From Prochlorococcus sp. AG-355-I20 (GTDB taxonomy: Bacteria; Cyanobacteriota; Cyanobacteriia; PCC-6307; Cyanobiaceae): 64,000 bases of DNA. The stretch lies in NCBI GenBank assembly GCA_003280895.1, contig QCDM01000004.1, positions 1 through 64,000 on the forward strand. Reading direction: 5' to 3'. Under the pieces are notes generated by a model. That model was not told the origin of the DNA, made no database searches, and saw only the letters and a list, made by a program, of their open reading frames with translations. Shown piece after piece: positions 1 to 10,002 of the stretch; position 1 is the first letter of the stretch; each line of letters starts with the position of its first letter. The translations under genes were made by a program, and so were the position numbers.

Positions 1-632
1 GTAGAAAACTTATAACCTTTTTCATGGTCAAATTTTTCCGCTGCCCTAATTAGACCCAAACTTCCTTCTTGGATTAAATCTTGAAATGATAAACCTCTAT
101 TCATATATTTTTTAGCAATGGAAACAACTAATCTTAAATTTGATTGAACCATTTTTTCTTTAGCTCTCCTTCCTAAGAGAAGTCTTCTTCTAAATTTGGA
201 AAGAGGCATATCTATTAACTCGGCCCATTCTCTAACAGATGGGAAATGTCCTTTTTCTGACTCATATTGAGTTGCGAGCTCTTCTAATTGGAGTAAGTCA
301 GCTATTTTTCTCGCAAGTTCAATTTCTTCATCTGGTCTTAAAAGCCTAATTCTTCCAATCTCTTGTAAATAAACTCTTATTGAATCTTCAGTGTAGATAC
401 CTTTTGGCCCAAGCTTTATATTTCCGAGCCCTTTATCTTCTTCTTCAGAATCACTAAATTCATTATTGTTTTCAATACTACTCTCGTTTAATTCAGATGA
501 TGTCTGTAAATTTTGACTATTTTTATTACTATCTCCTTCAACTACTTTTTCTAAATTTGCATTAATTTTTTTATTGATCTTTTTTGTTGAACTAGGTTTG
601 GAATTTTTTGATTCTGCTGCGACTGGACACAT
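1..632 (-). CDS. rpoD: Principal RNA polymerase sigma factor (RpoD/SigA type), 3' part missing
   Basis: Primary sigma-70 family factor that directs core RNA polymerase to housekeeping promoters. The gene reads leftward from ATG at 630-632 and runs off the window edge, so only about the first 210 residues are present. After a low-complexity acidic N-terminus (about 80 residues) comes the cyanobacterial group 1 region 1.2 signature '[16 protein letters not shown]', then region 2.1-2.2 with '[17 protein letters not shown]' and '[20 protein letters not shown]'. Regions 2.3-4 lie outside. A strong Shine-Dalgarno sequence precedes the start. The acidic N-terminus and unbroken region 1.2 favour the principal factor over an alternative group 2 factor, though group 2 cannot be strictly excluded without the C-terminus. 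Confidence 0.93.
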   Translation of the reverse strand, partial: MCPVAAESKNSKPSSTKKINKKINANLEKVVEGDSNKNSQNLQTSSELNESSIENNNEFSDSEEEDKGLGNIKLGPKGIYTEDSIRVYLQEIGRIRLLRPDEEIELARKIADLLQLEELATQYESEKGHFPSVREWAELIDMPLSKFRRRLLLGRRAKEKMVQSNLRLVVSIAKKYMNRGLSFQDLIQEGSLGLIRAAEKFDHEKGYKFS

Positions 633-638
633 AATTTA

Positions 639-645
639 CTCCTTT
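639..645 (-). promoter_or_regulatory. Strong ribosome binding site of rpoD
   Basis: On the minus strand AAAGGAG lies 6 bases before the ATG at 632. Most genes in this window have weak or no Shine-Dalgarno sequence, so this near-consensus site both fixes the rpoD start and suggests efficient translation. Confidence 0.75.
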
Positions 646-955
646 CTACGGTGAATTTAACTAGATAAAATTTTATTTAGGGCTAATTTGAACATTTAGT
701 AGTAAAGTTCCCCTTAATGTTTAAAAAACTTTTTCACAAAATGAGAATAAGAAAAGTTTTCTAAATTGTTGAAAAATTTAAATAGTGCTATAGATTACCT
801 AAAGTAAAAAGTCTTGGGATTTCTCAGACAGGCAGATCATTTTTTGAATTTTCAGTCAATGATCAAAGCTTCATGTCTCCCTTAAGAGCAGGATACTTAC
901 AATGTGCAAAAAACACTTTGTGGAATGTTCAACAATCCAATACTAAGAAAAAGTT
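646..955. other. Divergent rpoD/priA spacer, no protein gene seen
   Basis: The 323 bases between the two divergent starts hold no credible gene. The spacer contains a hairpin with 7-bp arms GATCATT (835-841) and AATGATC (858-864), an AGACAGG at 826-832, and at 919-932 the reverse complement of TTGAACATTCCACA, a motif found twice more in the carboxysome leader. Promoters for both genes, a long rpoD leader or a small RNA could be here. A minus-strand frame at 897-1151 mostly overlaps priA and is not believed. Confidence 0.6.
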
Positions 956-3232
956 TTGAAGCCGGCAAGTAATCAGTTATTAAATATCTCCTACAAATTG
1001 GAAATTTTGCTTGATATAGGTAGTAGTAATGAAAGCTTTTATTATTTAGATGGAAATAATCTTGGGGCAGAAGTTGGAGATATTGTAAGTGTGAGACTAA
1101 GAGGGAGATTATTGAATGGGTTAGTGATCTCAAAAAAAAACTTTTCAGCAATTAATAATGATGAAGCAAATATTACTGGAGGAAAAAGTATAAGATATTT
1201 GTTTGTTGAAAGTATTTTGCAAAAAAAAATAATTGATGACTCTTGGAGAGAATGGATAGAGTCCCTAGCTTCTTTTTATATGGTGAGTAATTTAAAAATG
1301 TTTAAAACTGCATTTCCTCCTGGCTGGATTGGAAAATATAAGAATTTTTCTAAAGGTTTAAAAGATCAAATATGGATTGAAACTAAAAAAGAATTTGATA
1401 TTAAGAAAAATGGATTAACCAAAAAAGAATTTCTTTTAATGAATACTTTGCTTGAAAAAGGTAATTGGCAAAGTGAATTAATAAAGTCTGGTTTTAATTA
1501 CACTCTAATTAACTCAATGATCAATAAGAATTACCTTGTTAAATCTAAAAGAAAAAAAATTATAAATACTAAATTAAATTCCTTTTTTAATGATCATATT
1601 GTAAAGAAAAAACCAAATCTTACAAATGAGCAAAAAATTGCATTTCAAGAATTTCAAACAATGAAACCAGGAGATGCATTTCTTCTTTGGGGCGAAACAG
1701 GTTCAGGTAAAACAGAAGTGTATATGAGAATTGCTGAAGATCAATTTCTTAAGAAAAAAAGTTGTTTGATACTAGCCCCAGAAATTGGATTAATTCCTCA
1801 ACTTATTGATAGGTTTACTAGGCGATTTAATAATGTCGTTTACGAATATCATAGTAATTGTTCTCCCGATCATAGAACTTTAGTTTGGAAGAAAATTATT
1901 AATGCTAATGAACCTTTAATAGTAATAGGTACAAGGTCGGCAGTTTTTCTTCCAATCAAAAATCTGGGGTTAATAATAATGGATGAAGAACATGATGTTT
2001 CTTATAAGCAAGATAGTCCTATGCCTTGCTATGACGCAAGAGAGATTGCTATTCAAATAGTAAAAAGGAATTCTGCAAAGTTAATTTTTGGGAGTGCAAC
2101 CCCATCAATGAAGACTTGGAAAAAGTGTATTTTTGAAAGGAATTTTAAATTGGTAAGAATGATTCAAAGGATATCCAGTAATGAGACTCCTGAAATAAAA
2201 ATTATTGATATGCGGGATGAGTTCAAGAAGGGAAATATGAAAATTTTTTCCAATGAATTATTGCAATTGCTTCCTCAACTACGCTTAAAAAAAGAGCAAG
2301 CAATAATTTTGATCCCTAGGAGGGGGCATAGTGGATTTTTAAGTTGTAGAAATTGCGGATATTTAATAAATTGTCCCAACTGTGACGTTCCTCTATCAGT
2401 TCATCTCGGAGCACAAGGAAAAAAATGGTTAAGGTGTCATTGGTGTGATCATAAATCAAGATTGATCAATCGTTGCCCAGATTGTCATTCAACTGCTTTC
2501 AAACCTTTTGGAATTGGTACGCAAAGGGTAATAGAGTTTTTAAATGAAGAATTTCCTGACTTAAGAGTACTTCGCTTTGATAGAGACACAACTTCAGGAA
2601 AGGATGGTCATAGAGATATTCTTTCAAAGTTTTCGAAAGGTGATGCTGATATTCTTGTCGGTACTCAGATGTTGGCAAAAGGTATTGACATCCCCAATAT
2701 TACTCTTTCAGTAGTTATTGCAGCAGATGGGTTGCTTCATCGCCCAGATATTTCAGCAGAAGAAAAATCATTGCAATTATTTTTGCAAGTAGCAGGAAGG
2801 GCCGGCAGGGCACAAAAAAAAGGGAAAGTAATTTTTCAAACATATAAACCTAACCACCCAGTGATTTCGTATCTTCAAAAAAGAGATTATGAAAGATTCT
2901 TAATTGAAAACTCGAGATTGAGAAAGGATGCTAATTTATTTCCATTTTGCACAATTTGCCTACTTAAATTATCAGGTGAAAATTATGAATTAACTGAGTC
3001 AATTGCAATAAAATTAGCAAAATATCTACTCAGTTTTTGTGAGAAAAAGAACTGGAAATTAATTGGTCCTGCCCCTAGTTTAATAGCTAAAGTCGGTAAG
3101 AAATTTAGATGGCAGATATTAATATATGGTCCTGAAGGAACAAAGATACCTTTACCTGATAGATCAATAATATGGAAACTTATTCCAAAAAATGTTTTTT
3201 TAACAATAGATGTTAATCCAGCAGAGTTGTAA
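956..3232 (+). CDS. priA: Primosomal protein N' (PriA), replication restart helicase
   Basis: Superfamily 2 3'-5' DNA helicase that recognises collapsed forks and reloads the replisome. The 758-residue protein has an N-terminal 3'-DNA-end-binding domain. Walker A 'GETGSGKTE' is near residue 246 and the DEEH box near 343. Two zinc sites follow as CxxC pairs near 480-530 ('CRNCG', 'CPNCD', 'CHWCD', 'CPDCH'), then the C-terminal helicase lobe with 'QVAGRAGRA'. The start is TTG at 956; no closer ATG keeps the N-terminal domain. It is divergent from rpoD, and its stop touches the convergent gene on the other strand with no spacer. Confidence 0.96.
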   Translation: MKPASNQLLNISYKLEILLDIGSSNESFYYLDGNNLGAEVGDIVSVRLRGRLLNGLVISKKNFSAINNDEANITGGKSIRYLFVESILQKKIIDDSWREWIESLASFYMVSNLKMFKTAFPPGWIGKYKNFSKGLKDQIWIETKKEFDIKKNGLTKKEFLLMNTLLEKGNWQSELIKSGFNYTLINSMINKNYLVKSKRKKIINTKLNSFFNDHIVKKKPNLTNEQKIAFQEFQTMKPGDAFLLWGETGSGKTEVYMRIAEDQFLKKKSCLILAPEIGLIPQLIDRFTRRFNNVVYEYHSNCSPDHRTLVWKKIINANEPLIVIGTRSAVFLPIKNLGLIIMDEEHDVSYKQDSPMPCYDAREIAIQIVKRNSAKLIFGSATPSMKTWKKCIFERNFKLVRMIQRISSNETPEIKIIDMRDEFKKGNMKIFSNELLQLLPQLRLKKEQAIILIPRRGHSGFLSCRNCGYLINCPNCDVPLSVHLGAQGKKWLRCHWCDHKSRLINRCPDCHSTAFKPFGIGTQRVIEFLNEEFPDLRVLRFDRDTTSGKDGHRDILSKFSKGDADILVGTQMLAKGIDIPNITLSVVIAADGLLHRPDISAEEKSLQLFLQVAGRAGRAQKKGKVIFQTYKPNHPVISYLQKRDYERFLIENSRLRKDANLFPFCTICLLKLSGENYELTESIAIKLAKYLLSFCEKKNWKLIGPAPSLIAKVGKKFRWQILIYGPEGTKIPLPDRSIIWKLIPKNVFLTIDVNPAEL

Positions 3233-4342
3233 TTACTTTGATGGAAGTTGAGGTAAATCTGAACCTAATTTAAATCTATAGAATCTTAATAAATAAGCCA
3301 ATATTATAATTATTAAAATAATAGATATCCCAATCAAGAGTTTGTTGAGACTCCAGAAAGAAAATTCAAGACTATTTATCTGCCCTTGATGCAAATTCCA
3401 AATTATTATATTTTTTGTGATTTCTAAATTTGAATTATTTTTATCGGTAAGGATAGCTTTATTAGGGTGAATAATTTTGAAAATGAGTTCTAAATTATCA
3501 ATGCCTTTAATAGAATTTAGATCCAAATCTAAACTGTAAAAGTATTTTTTAAAAAAAATGAAGTTTTTTTGAGTAGTATTAATTTCTATATTTGTTGATT
3601 CTCCCGCTAACTCTCCAGCTGTATTTTGAGTGGTTTTAAGAACTTGCTTTGTATCCTCTAAATTGAGATTTTTATGTTTCAAAGAAAAGGTTGATTCGTC
3701 TTGTTCAATTTCTGCGTCAGGAAAAATATCTTTCATCTTCTCTTCAAATTTTAATTGCCAAGGAAATTTATTTATGTATTTACTCTCTATCACTAAATTA
3801 TTAGTTATTGAATCAAGTTCACTAAGATCAAGGGTATCCTCAATTTTTACGCAGCCACTTAAAAGTGGAATTAATAATAATATTATTAAAAAAATGATCA
3901 GTGAAAAGCCTTTCTGAAAGGGTTTAGTTTCACCAGTTGGCGTCTCAGTTACATTAATAAATTTTTTTTTCTTCAAAACTTCTCTTTTTTTGCGCAGTGA
4001 GTTAAGAGATTTTTTGTTGAGTGATGGATCGCTTTCAAACTGCACGTTCCAATTTTCTGGCTTTTTAATGTCAGGAGAGTCTATAACTTCCATCAAATAT
4101 TTTGCATTTTCTCTCGTCTTATTATCGTAAGATTTTAGAAGTTCTTTACAAAACCTTTTAGCCTCCTCCCTTTTATTAATACCACATAGAGCAGTAATTA
4201 AGATTGTTCTTAAATTTACTCCCTCATTGCTTGTTAAAGGAAATGATTCGATTATGGGCAAAAGAAATTCAATGCAATAATGATACTCACCTTTAGCTAA
4301 AGCAAGCTCTACTTTTTCTAAAACTTGCTCATAAGTTTTCAT
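3233..4342 (-). CDS. TPR-like/DUF3153 membrane protein with internal lipobox-like site
   Basis: Cyanobacterial protein of unknown function, 369 residues. Residues 1-90 are helical and resemble tetratricopeptide repeats. Residues 91-145 are basic and linker-like. A hydrophobic segment at 146-163 ends in 'LLSGC' (Cys164), which looks like a lipoprotein signal but lies internally. The C-terminal half resembles DUF3153, with 'CVKIEDTLDLSE' at its beginning, and a second membrane span lies near 333-355 just before a short basic tail. It lies 3 bases downstream of argB on the same strand, so co-transcription is likely. Family assignment is from memory of the DUF3153 pattern; function unknown. Confidence 0.72.
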   Translation of the reverse strand: MKTYEQVLEKVELALAKGEYHYCIEFLLPIIESFPLTSNEGVNLRTILITALCGINKREEAKRFCKELLKSYDNKTRENAKYLMEVIDSPDIKKPENWNVQFESDPSLNKKSLNSLRKKREVLKKKKFINVTETPTGETKPFQKGFSLIIFLIILLLIPLLSGCVKIEDTLDLSELDSITNNLVIESKYINKFPWQLKFEEKMKDIFPDAEIEQDESTFSLKHKNLNLEDTKQVLKTTQNTAGELAGESTNIEINTTQKNFIFFKKYFYSLDLDLNSIKGIDNLELIFKIIHPNKAILTDKNNSNLEITKNIIIWNLHQGQINSLEFSFWSLNKLLIGISIILIIIILAYLLRFYRFKLGSDLPQLPSK

Positions 4343-4345
4343 GGG

Positions 4346-5197
4346 TTAGGCGACTATCATTGTACCTATTCCGGAATTTGTAAAAATCTCAAGAAGTAAT
4401 GAATGTTGTATTCTTCCATCAATTATGTGCGCTGCTTTGACTCCTTGGGCTAAAGCTCTTATACAGCATTCTGTCTTTGGAATCATACCTTCAGTCACAA
4501 TTTTTTTATCAATAAAATCCCTTGCCTCTTTGAGATTTGTTTTTTCAACAAGACTATTTTTGTTATCTTTTTCTTTTAAAATCCCTTGAGTATCAGTAAG
4601 AAGAATAAGTTTTTCTGCATTTATTGCAGCAGCAATTTCTCCAGCAACAAAATCTGCATTAATGTTATGGGAAATACCCTCCAAGGTTGATCCAATGCTA
4701 GAAATAATTGGTATGTATCCTTGAGAAATAAGAGGATCTAATATTTCAGGATTGATTTTTGTAACCTCTCCCACTAACCCATGGCTACCATCTCCCAGTT
4801 CTCTAGATTGAATTAAATTGCCATCAAGACCTGATATTCCGACAGCTAAGGATCCAGTTTTATTAATCCCTTTTACAATTTGTTTGTTAACTCTACCCAT
4901 TAGAACCATTTCGACAATTTCCATTGTTTTTTGATCAGTAATTCTTAATCCATTTTCGAATTTAGGAGGAATTTCTAATTTCTTTAACCAATTATTAATC
5001 TCTGGTCCACCTCCATGAATTACTATCGGACAAACCCCAACTGTTGATAAAAGTGCTATGTCTCTAAAAAAAGCATTTTTTAAATTATCATTCTCCATAA
5101 CAGAGCCACCATACTTGATAACAATTTTTCTACCTGAGAAACTTTGTATATATGGAAGTGCTTCGCTTAATATTGATACTCTTTGAGAATCATCCAT
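4346..5197 (-). CDS. argB: Acetylglutamate kinase
   Basis: Phosphorylates N-acetyl-L-glutamate in the second step of arginine synthesis; in cyanobacteria this enzyme is the target of PII (GlnB) relief from arginine inhibition. The 283-residue length is normal. The amino acid kinase fold shows the phosphate-binding 'IKYGGSVM' near residue 27, 'VIHGGGPEI' near 63, '[12 protein letters not shown]' near 180 and '[15 protein letters not shown]' near 235. The N-terminal helix needed for arginine-sensitive hexamers is present. It is followed 3 bases later by the DUF3153 gene. Confidence 0.97.
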   Translation of the reverse strand: MDDSQRVSILSEALPYIQSFSGRKIVIKYGGSVMENDNLKNAFFRDIALLSTVGVCPIVIHGGGPEINNWLKKLEIPPKFENGLRITDQKTMEIVEMVLMGRVNKQIVKGINKTGSLAVGISGLDGNLIQSRELGDGSHGLVGEVTKINPEILDPLISQGYIPIISSIGSTLEGISHNINADFVAGEIAAAINAEKLILLTDTQGILKEKDNKNSLVEKTNLKEARDFIDKKIVTEGMIPKTECCIRALAQGVKAAHIIDGRIQHSLLLEIFTNSGIGTMIVA

Positions 5198-5261
5198 TAT
5201 TAAAATACATTAAAAATTGATTGAATTGAGAAATTAGGTTTTTACAAATATATCCCTATAT

Positions 5262-5792
5262 TCAATAAAAGAGAATAAAATCAAATTCTTTATTATTATC
5301 ATCGATAATAAATTCTGATTCAAGACCTTTGACGAAAAACCTGTTTAATCTTTCTTGTTTTTCAATCCATTTTTCTAGAGGGACAGCGTTTAATTCGAAA
5401 CGCATTCTGAGACCATTTTTTTCTTCCTTTGTAATTTCTTCTATTTCTTTTAATTGAGGGGGGTTATCCTCGTCCCACAAATTTAAAGATTCTAATGACG
5501 ATTCAAGATGAGCCTTTATCCCATACCTCCATCTTGTAACATCTTTAACTAATGCTGTTAGTTCTTTTGGTCTATTAAATTTATTTGTCGCAAAATTTGT
5601 CTTATCAAATAACTCTACAGGAGGTATTTCGGAAGTCTTTAAGCCTAAGCCAATTAGGAAAATAGGAACTCCATAAAAAAAAGTAGGTACACTTAAATTC
5701 ACGGAGTCTGTAAAATAAGCAGTCATTCCAACAAAAGCTAATATACCCCCAGCTGTTACGATTAAGTTTCCAGGCGATAAGTATTTCTTCAT
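5262..5792 (-). CDS. DUF2854 family membrane protein
   Basis: Conserved in cyanobacteria and plant chloroplasts; no established function. The 176-residue protein opens with two hydrophobic segments (about 9-25 and 35-50) separated by the polar turn 'YFTDSVNLS', followed by 'GLGLKTSEIPPVE' and a soluble C-terminal domain of about 115 residues. This is the usual arrangement of DUF2854. It is divergent from a small hypothetical gene with a 42-bp gap and upstream of argB on the same strand with a 64-bp gap. Confidence 0.8.
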   Translation of the reverse strand: MKKYLSPGNLIVTAGGILAFVGMTAYFTDSVNLSVPTFFYGVPIFLIGLGLKTSEIPPVELFDKTNFATNKFNRPKELTALVKDVTRWRYGIKAHLESSLESLNLWDEDNPPQLKEIEEITKEEKNGLRMRFELNAVPLEKWIEKQERLNRFFVKGLESEFIIDDNNKEFDFILFY

Positions 5793-5834
5793 TTTGATTT
5801 AGTAGAATGAGTTTTGAGTGGGCTAACAAGTATT

Positions 5835-6017
5835 ATGCAAGATCCTAATACTGCAAATCAAGGAGATTTAATTTTTAAACTTGATCAAGATAGAGCATGG
5901 TTATTAGAAAATCTTGATAAGGGTAAATGGCTAGAAATCAGAAGCGAACTTGCTGCGCTTGAAAGAAAAATAAGCAAATTAATTATAAGTGTTCAAGAAA
6001 ATAATGTTGATATTTGA
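5835..6017 (+). CDS. Small conserved-type hypothetical protein
   Basis: Not recognised. The 60-residue product starting at ATG 5835 begins 'MQDPNTANQGDLIFKL'; a longer form from TTG 5814 is possible but less likely. The body is helical and charged ('AWLLENLDKGKWLEIRSELAALERKISKLI'), which suggests a short coiled coil. The stop lies one base before the convergent ssb stop. The compact position between two conserved genes and normal codon use suggest it is real. Confidence 0.6.
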   Translation: MQDPNTANQGDLIFKLDQDRAWLLENLDKGKWLEIRSELAALERKISKLIISVQENNVDI

Positions 6018-6018
6018 T

Positions 6019-6444
6019 TTAAAAAGGTATTTCATCCACTTCAGGGACTAAAGGTGAACTATCCCAACTAGATTTTTCGGCGGTTTCTCTATTTTCAAAT
6101 GACTCATTATTTTCTTTTTGATCAGACTTAATAACATCAACTGGAGATATTTGATGAATTTTTGAAGCTGTTAGTTCTGGTTGTTTTTCTTTCGTTCCGT
6201 CTTTTCTAGTGACAGAATTCATCTTTAGACGTCCCTCAATAACAATATTTTGCCCCTCCTTTAGTTCATCTACCATTTCTTGGGCAATATTTCCCCATCC
6301 TATGATCTTGAGATCTCTGGTTGGATCTTCACTACGTAATCCTTTAAAATTAACAATCATTTCTGCAATTGGAGTTTGGTTTTCTTTGGTATACCTCATT
6401 TGGGGAGCGCTATTAATGACCGCCTGAATTAAACAATGATTCAT
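6019..6444 (-). CDS. ssb: Single-stranded DNA-binding protein
   Basis: OB-fold protein that coats single-stranded DNA in replication and repair. The 141 residues comprise an OB domain (about 1-105) starting 'MNHCLIQAVINSAPQMRYT', containing 'GWGNIAQEMVDELKEGQNIVIEGRLKM'. A polar linker follows, then the acidic tip 'EVDEIPF', which is the partner-binding tail of bacterial SSB. The N-terminus differs from the E. coli pattern but matches the cyanobacterial SSB-like group. It is divergent from cobK with a 28-bp gap. Confidence 0.93.
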   Translation of the reverse strand: MNHCLIQAVINSAPQMRYTKENQTPIAEMIVNFKGLRSEDPTRDLKIIGWGNIAQEMVDELKEGQNIVIEGRLKMNSVTRKDGTKEKQPELTASKIHQISPVDVIKSDQKENNESFENRETAEKSSWDSSPLVPEVDEIPF

Positions 6445-6472
6445 TACTTACTATTTAATTAAAGACATACTG

Positions 6473-7270
6473 ATGCAGAATCAAGGAAATTGCTATAAAA
6501 ATGTTTGGATCCTATCAGGAACTTCGGATGGACCTGTAATAGCTAATAGGCTTCTTGAACTTAATTATTCAGTCTTTGCAAGTGTTTTAACTTATAAAGC
6601 AGGGCAAGCTTATACTGAAAATCCAAAGTTACATATCATTACGGGGAAATTAAATAATAAAGATCAAATAATTAATTTCATAAATAAAAATAAAATCACA
6701 TGCGTTGTCGATGCTACTCATCCGTTTGCCGTAATAATTTCTAAAAATCTTAATAATGCATGTAAAGAAATTAATACACCTCTTTTACTATTTGAGAGGC
6801 AATCTCTAATAAATAACACTAATAATTTTTTTTATATTGATCATTTAAAGGATATAAATAATGTTGATATGGAAAATAAGAATATTCTTCTTGCAATAGG
6901 ATCAAGATTCCTTAACGATACAGCTAGTTATTATATAAATTGTAAAGCAAATGTATTTACAAGGGTACTTCCAACTTATGAGAGCATAACTAAAGCTTTT
7001 GGATCATGTATTAAAAATTCAAACATAGCGATACTTGAACCGAGTAAAAATAATAAAAGCATTTTAGAAAAAAAACTTTGTGATTTTTGGGAGATAGATT
7101 ATGTTCTATGCAGAGAATCTGGAAGTTATTCTCAGAAAAACTGGGAGAGTATAGTTTCTGGAAGTAAAATGAAGTTATTTTTGGTTAAAAGGCCGAAAGT
7201 TAAAAATGAATATTCTTACTCTTTTGATCAATATCACAATTTGATAAATCACATAATAAAAAAATATTGA
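6473..7270 (+). CDS. cobK: Precorrin-6A/cobalt-precorrin-6A reductase
   Basis: Reduces the corrin macrocycle in the B12 pathway; Prochlorococcus makes pseudocobalamin. The 265-residue protein has the CobK hallmarks 'VWILSGTSDGPVIANRLLE' near the N-terminus and 'CVVDATHPFAVIISKNLNNAC' near residue 80. Next come 'LLLFERQSL' and a C-terminal 'CRESGSYSQKNWESI'. It is not in a cob operon here; cutA follows after 13 bp on the same strand. cobO lies some 16 kb away on the other strand. Confidence 0.88.
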   Translation: MQNQGNCYKNVWILSGTSDGPVIANRLLELNYSVFASVLTYKAGQAYTENPKLHIITGKLNNKDQIINFINKNKITCVVDATHPFAVIISKNLNNACKEINTPLLLFERQSLINNTNNFFYIDHLKDINNVDMENKNILLAIGSRFLNDTASYYINCKANVFTRVLPTYESITKAFGSCIKNSNIAILEPSKNNKSILEKKLCDFWEIDYVLCRESGSYSQKNWESIVSGSKMKLFLVKRPKVKNEYSYSFDQYHNLINHIIKKY

Positions 7271-7283
7271 TGTTTAATTCATT

Positions 7284-7589
7284 ATGGAAGTATTAGTTAT
7301 GATCACAACTGAATCAAATAACGCAAATGCTTTGCGAATGGCTAAATTACTAATACAAAATAAACTTGCAGCTTGTGTTTCTATAAAGCAAATTTTTTCA
7401 ATTTATAAGTGGGATGATGATATTGAAGAAACTAAAGAGTTTGAAATCACAATAAAAAGTAAACTAGAATTTAAAGATTGTTTAATTGATTTCGTAAATA
7501 AAAATTCCACATATGATGTCCCTCAGATTATTTACAAAAAATACCATGCTGAGATGAAATATTATGATTGGTTGAATAAGACTATTTGA
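7284..7589 (+). CDS. cutA: CutA1-type divalent cation tolerance protein
   Basis: Small ferredoxin-like trimer of the CutA family, linked historically to copper tolerance but without a settled role. The 101 residues show 'MITTESNNANALRMAKLLIQNKLAACVSI' followed by 'SIYKWDDDIEETKEFEITIKS' and the terminal 'YDVPQIIYKKYHAEMKYYDWL', all standard for the family. It is close behind cobK and convergent with the PfkB kinase (5-bp gap). Confidence 0.92.
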   Translation: MEVLVMITTESNNANALRMAKLLIQNKLAACVSIKQIFSIYKWDDDIEETKEFEITIKSKLEFKDCLIDFVNKNSTYDVPQIIYKKYHAEMKYYDWLNKTI

Positions 7590-7594
7590 TTAAT

Positions 7595-8596
7595 CTATTT
7601 TATTAACTCTTTAAGATCAATATCCGATCTAGATCCTAATTGCGTAATTATTTGCCCCGCACAAATTGAAGCTATCTCTCCGCATTTTTTGAGGGAAAAA
7701 TTGTTTATTAATCCATGGATAAATCCTCCCGCATAGATATCTCCTGCTCCTGTAGAGTCAATAATCTTGCCGTTTGTTATTGACTCAATTATTTCAACAT
7801 TGTTTTTGTTAACTATGAGAGAACCATTGCTTCCAAGAGTTACTATGACTAATTCACATAAGGAAGATAGGTCTTCTTGGCAGCTTGATAATTTATCATT
7901 TTTAAATAGACTTAAGACCTCGGATTCATTACAAAAAACAATATCTACGTATTCATAAATTAATTCTAAGAAACTCTCACGATGTCTATCTACACAAAAT
8001 GAATCAGACAAAGAAAGGATTATTTTTGTATTAGATTGTTTTGCAATTTGGGCGGCTTTAATAAAAGCTTTTTTAGCTAATTCGCTGTCCCATAAATATC
8101 CTTCTAAATATAAGTATTTACTTTCCTTAATTACAGTAAAGTCAATATCTTTTGGTTCAAACTCTACAGATGCTCCTAGGTAAGTGCACATAGTTCTTTG
8201 GGCATCAGGTGTAACCAAAATGATTGAATGAGCTGTTGGAGCACCTTCAATAGTTGGTGGAGTAATAAATATAGTCTTACTTTTTTTTATATCGTCCGAA
8301 AAGAAATCCCCAAATTGATCATTTTTCACTCTCCCTATAAACTGCACATGATTACCTAATTCTGCCAAAGAAACAACGGTATTTGCTGAGGATCCACCTG
8401 AAATTTGTTTGATAACTTTGCAATTTTCTAACAATCTCTGAGATTCATCAGAATTTATTAGATTCATTGATCCTTTATCTAGATTATTTATCTCAAGAAA
8501 CTCATCTTCAATATTTACAATAATATCAACTATTGCGTTGCCCAGACCAATGAGATCAACTTTTTTATGTTCAAAATGTCTAAAGGATTCCTTCAT
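7595..8596 (-). CDS. PfkB-family carbohydrate/nucleoside kinase
   Basis: ATP-dependent sugar or nucleoside kinase of the ribokinase fold. The 333 residues show the N-terminal 'DLIGLGNAIVDIIVNIEDEFL', the substrate-side 'KQISGGSSANTVVSLAELG' and the PfkB catalytic signature 'DSTGAGDIYAGGFIHGL' near residue 285, with the catalytic Asp in GAGD. The layout resembles adenosine kinase-like members, but substrate cannot be fixed from sequence. It lies 15 bp downstream of purA on the same strand, which fits a role in purine or sugar salvage. Confidence 0.88.
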   Translation of the reverse strand: MKESFRHFEHKKVDLIGLGNAIVDIIVNIEDEFLEINNLDKGSMNLINSDESQRLLENCKVIKQISGGSSANTVVSLAELGNHVQFIGRVKNDQFGDFFSDDIKKSKTIFITPPTIEGAPTAHSIILVTPDAQRTMCTYLGASVEFEPKDIDFTVIKESKYLYLEGYLWDSELAKKAFIKAAQIAKQSNTKIILSLSDSFCVDRHRESFLELIYEYVDIVFCNESEVLSLFKNDKLSSCQEDLSSLCELVIVTLGSNGSLIVNKNNVEIIESITNGKIIDSTGAGDIYAGGFIHGLINNFSLKKCGEIASICAGQIITQLGSRSDIDLKELIK

Positions 8597-8611
8597 TGAT
8601 TTGGAACAAAA

Positions 8612-9952
<1,341 letters not shown>

Positions 9953-10002
9953 TTAATATATTCAAAAATCTTGGTTTACTTTTAAAAAGTAAATGAATTG
10001 TA

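Noticed and set aside
897..1151. Minus-strand 84-residue frame
   Set aside because: Mostly opposite the priA start region; the hydrophobic, low-complexity product fits reading AT-rich antisense, and there is no ribosome site.
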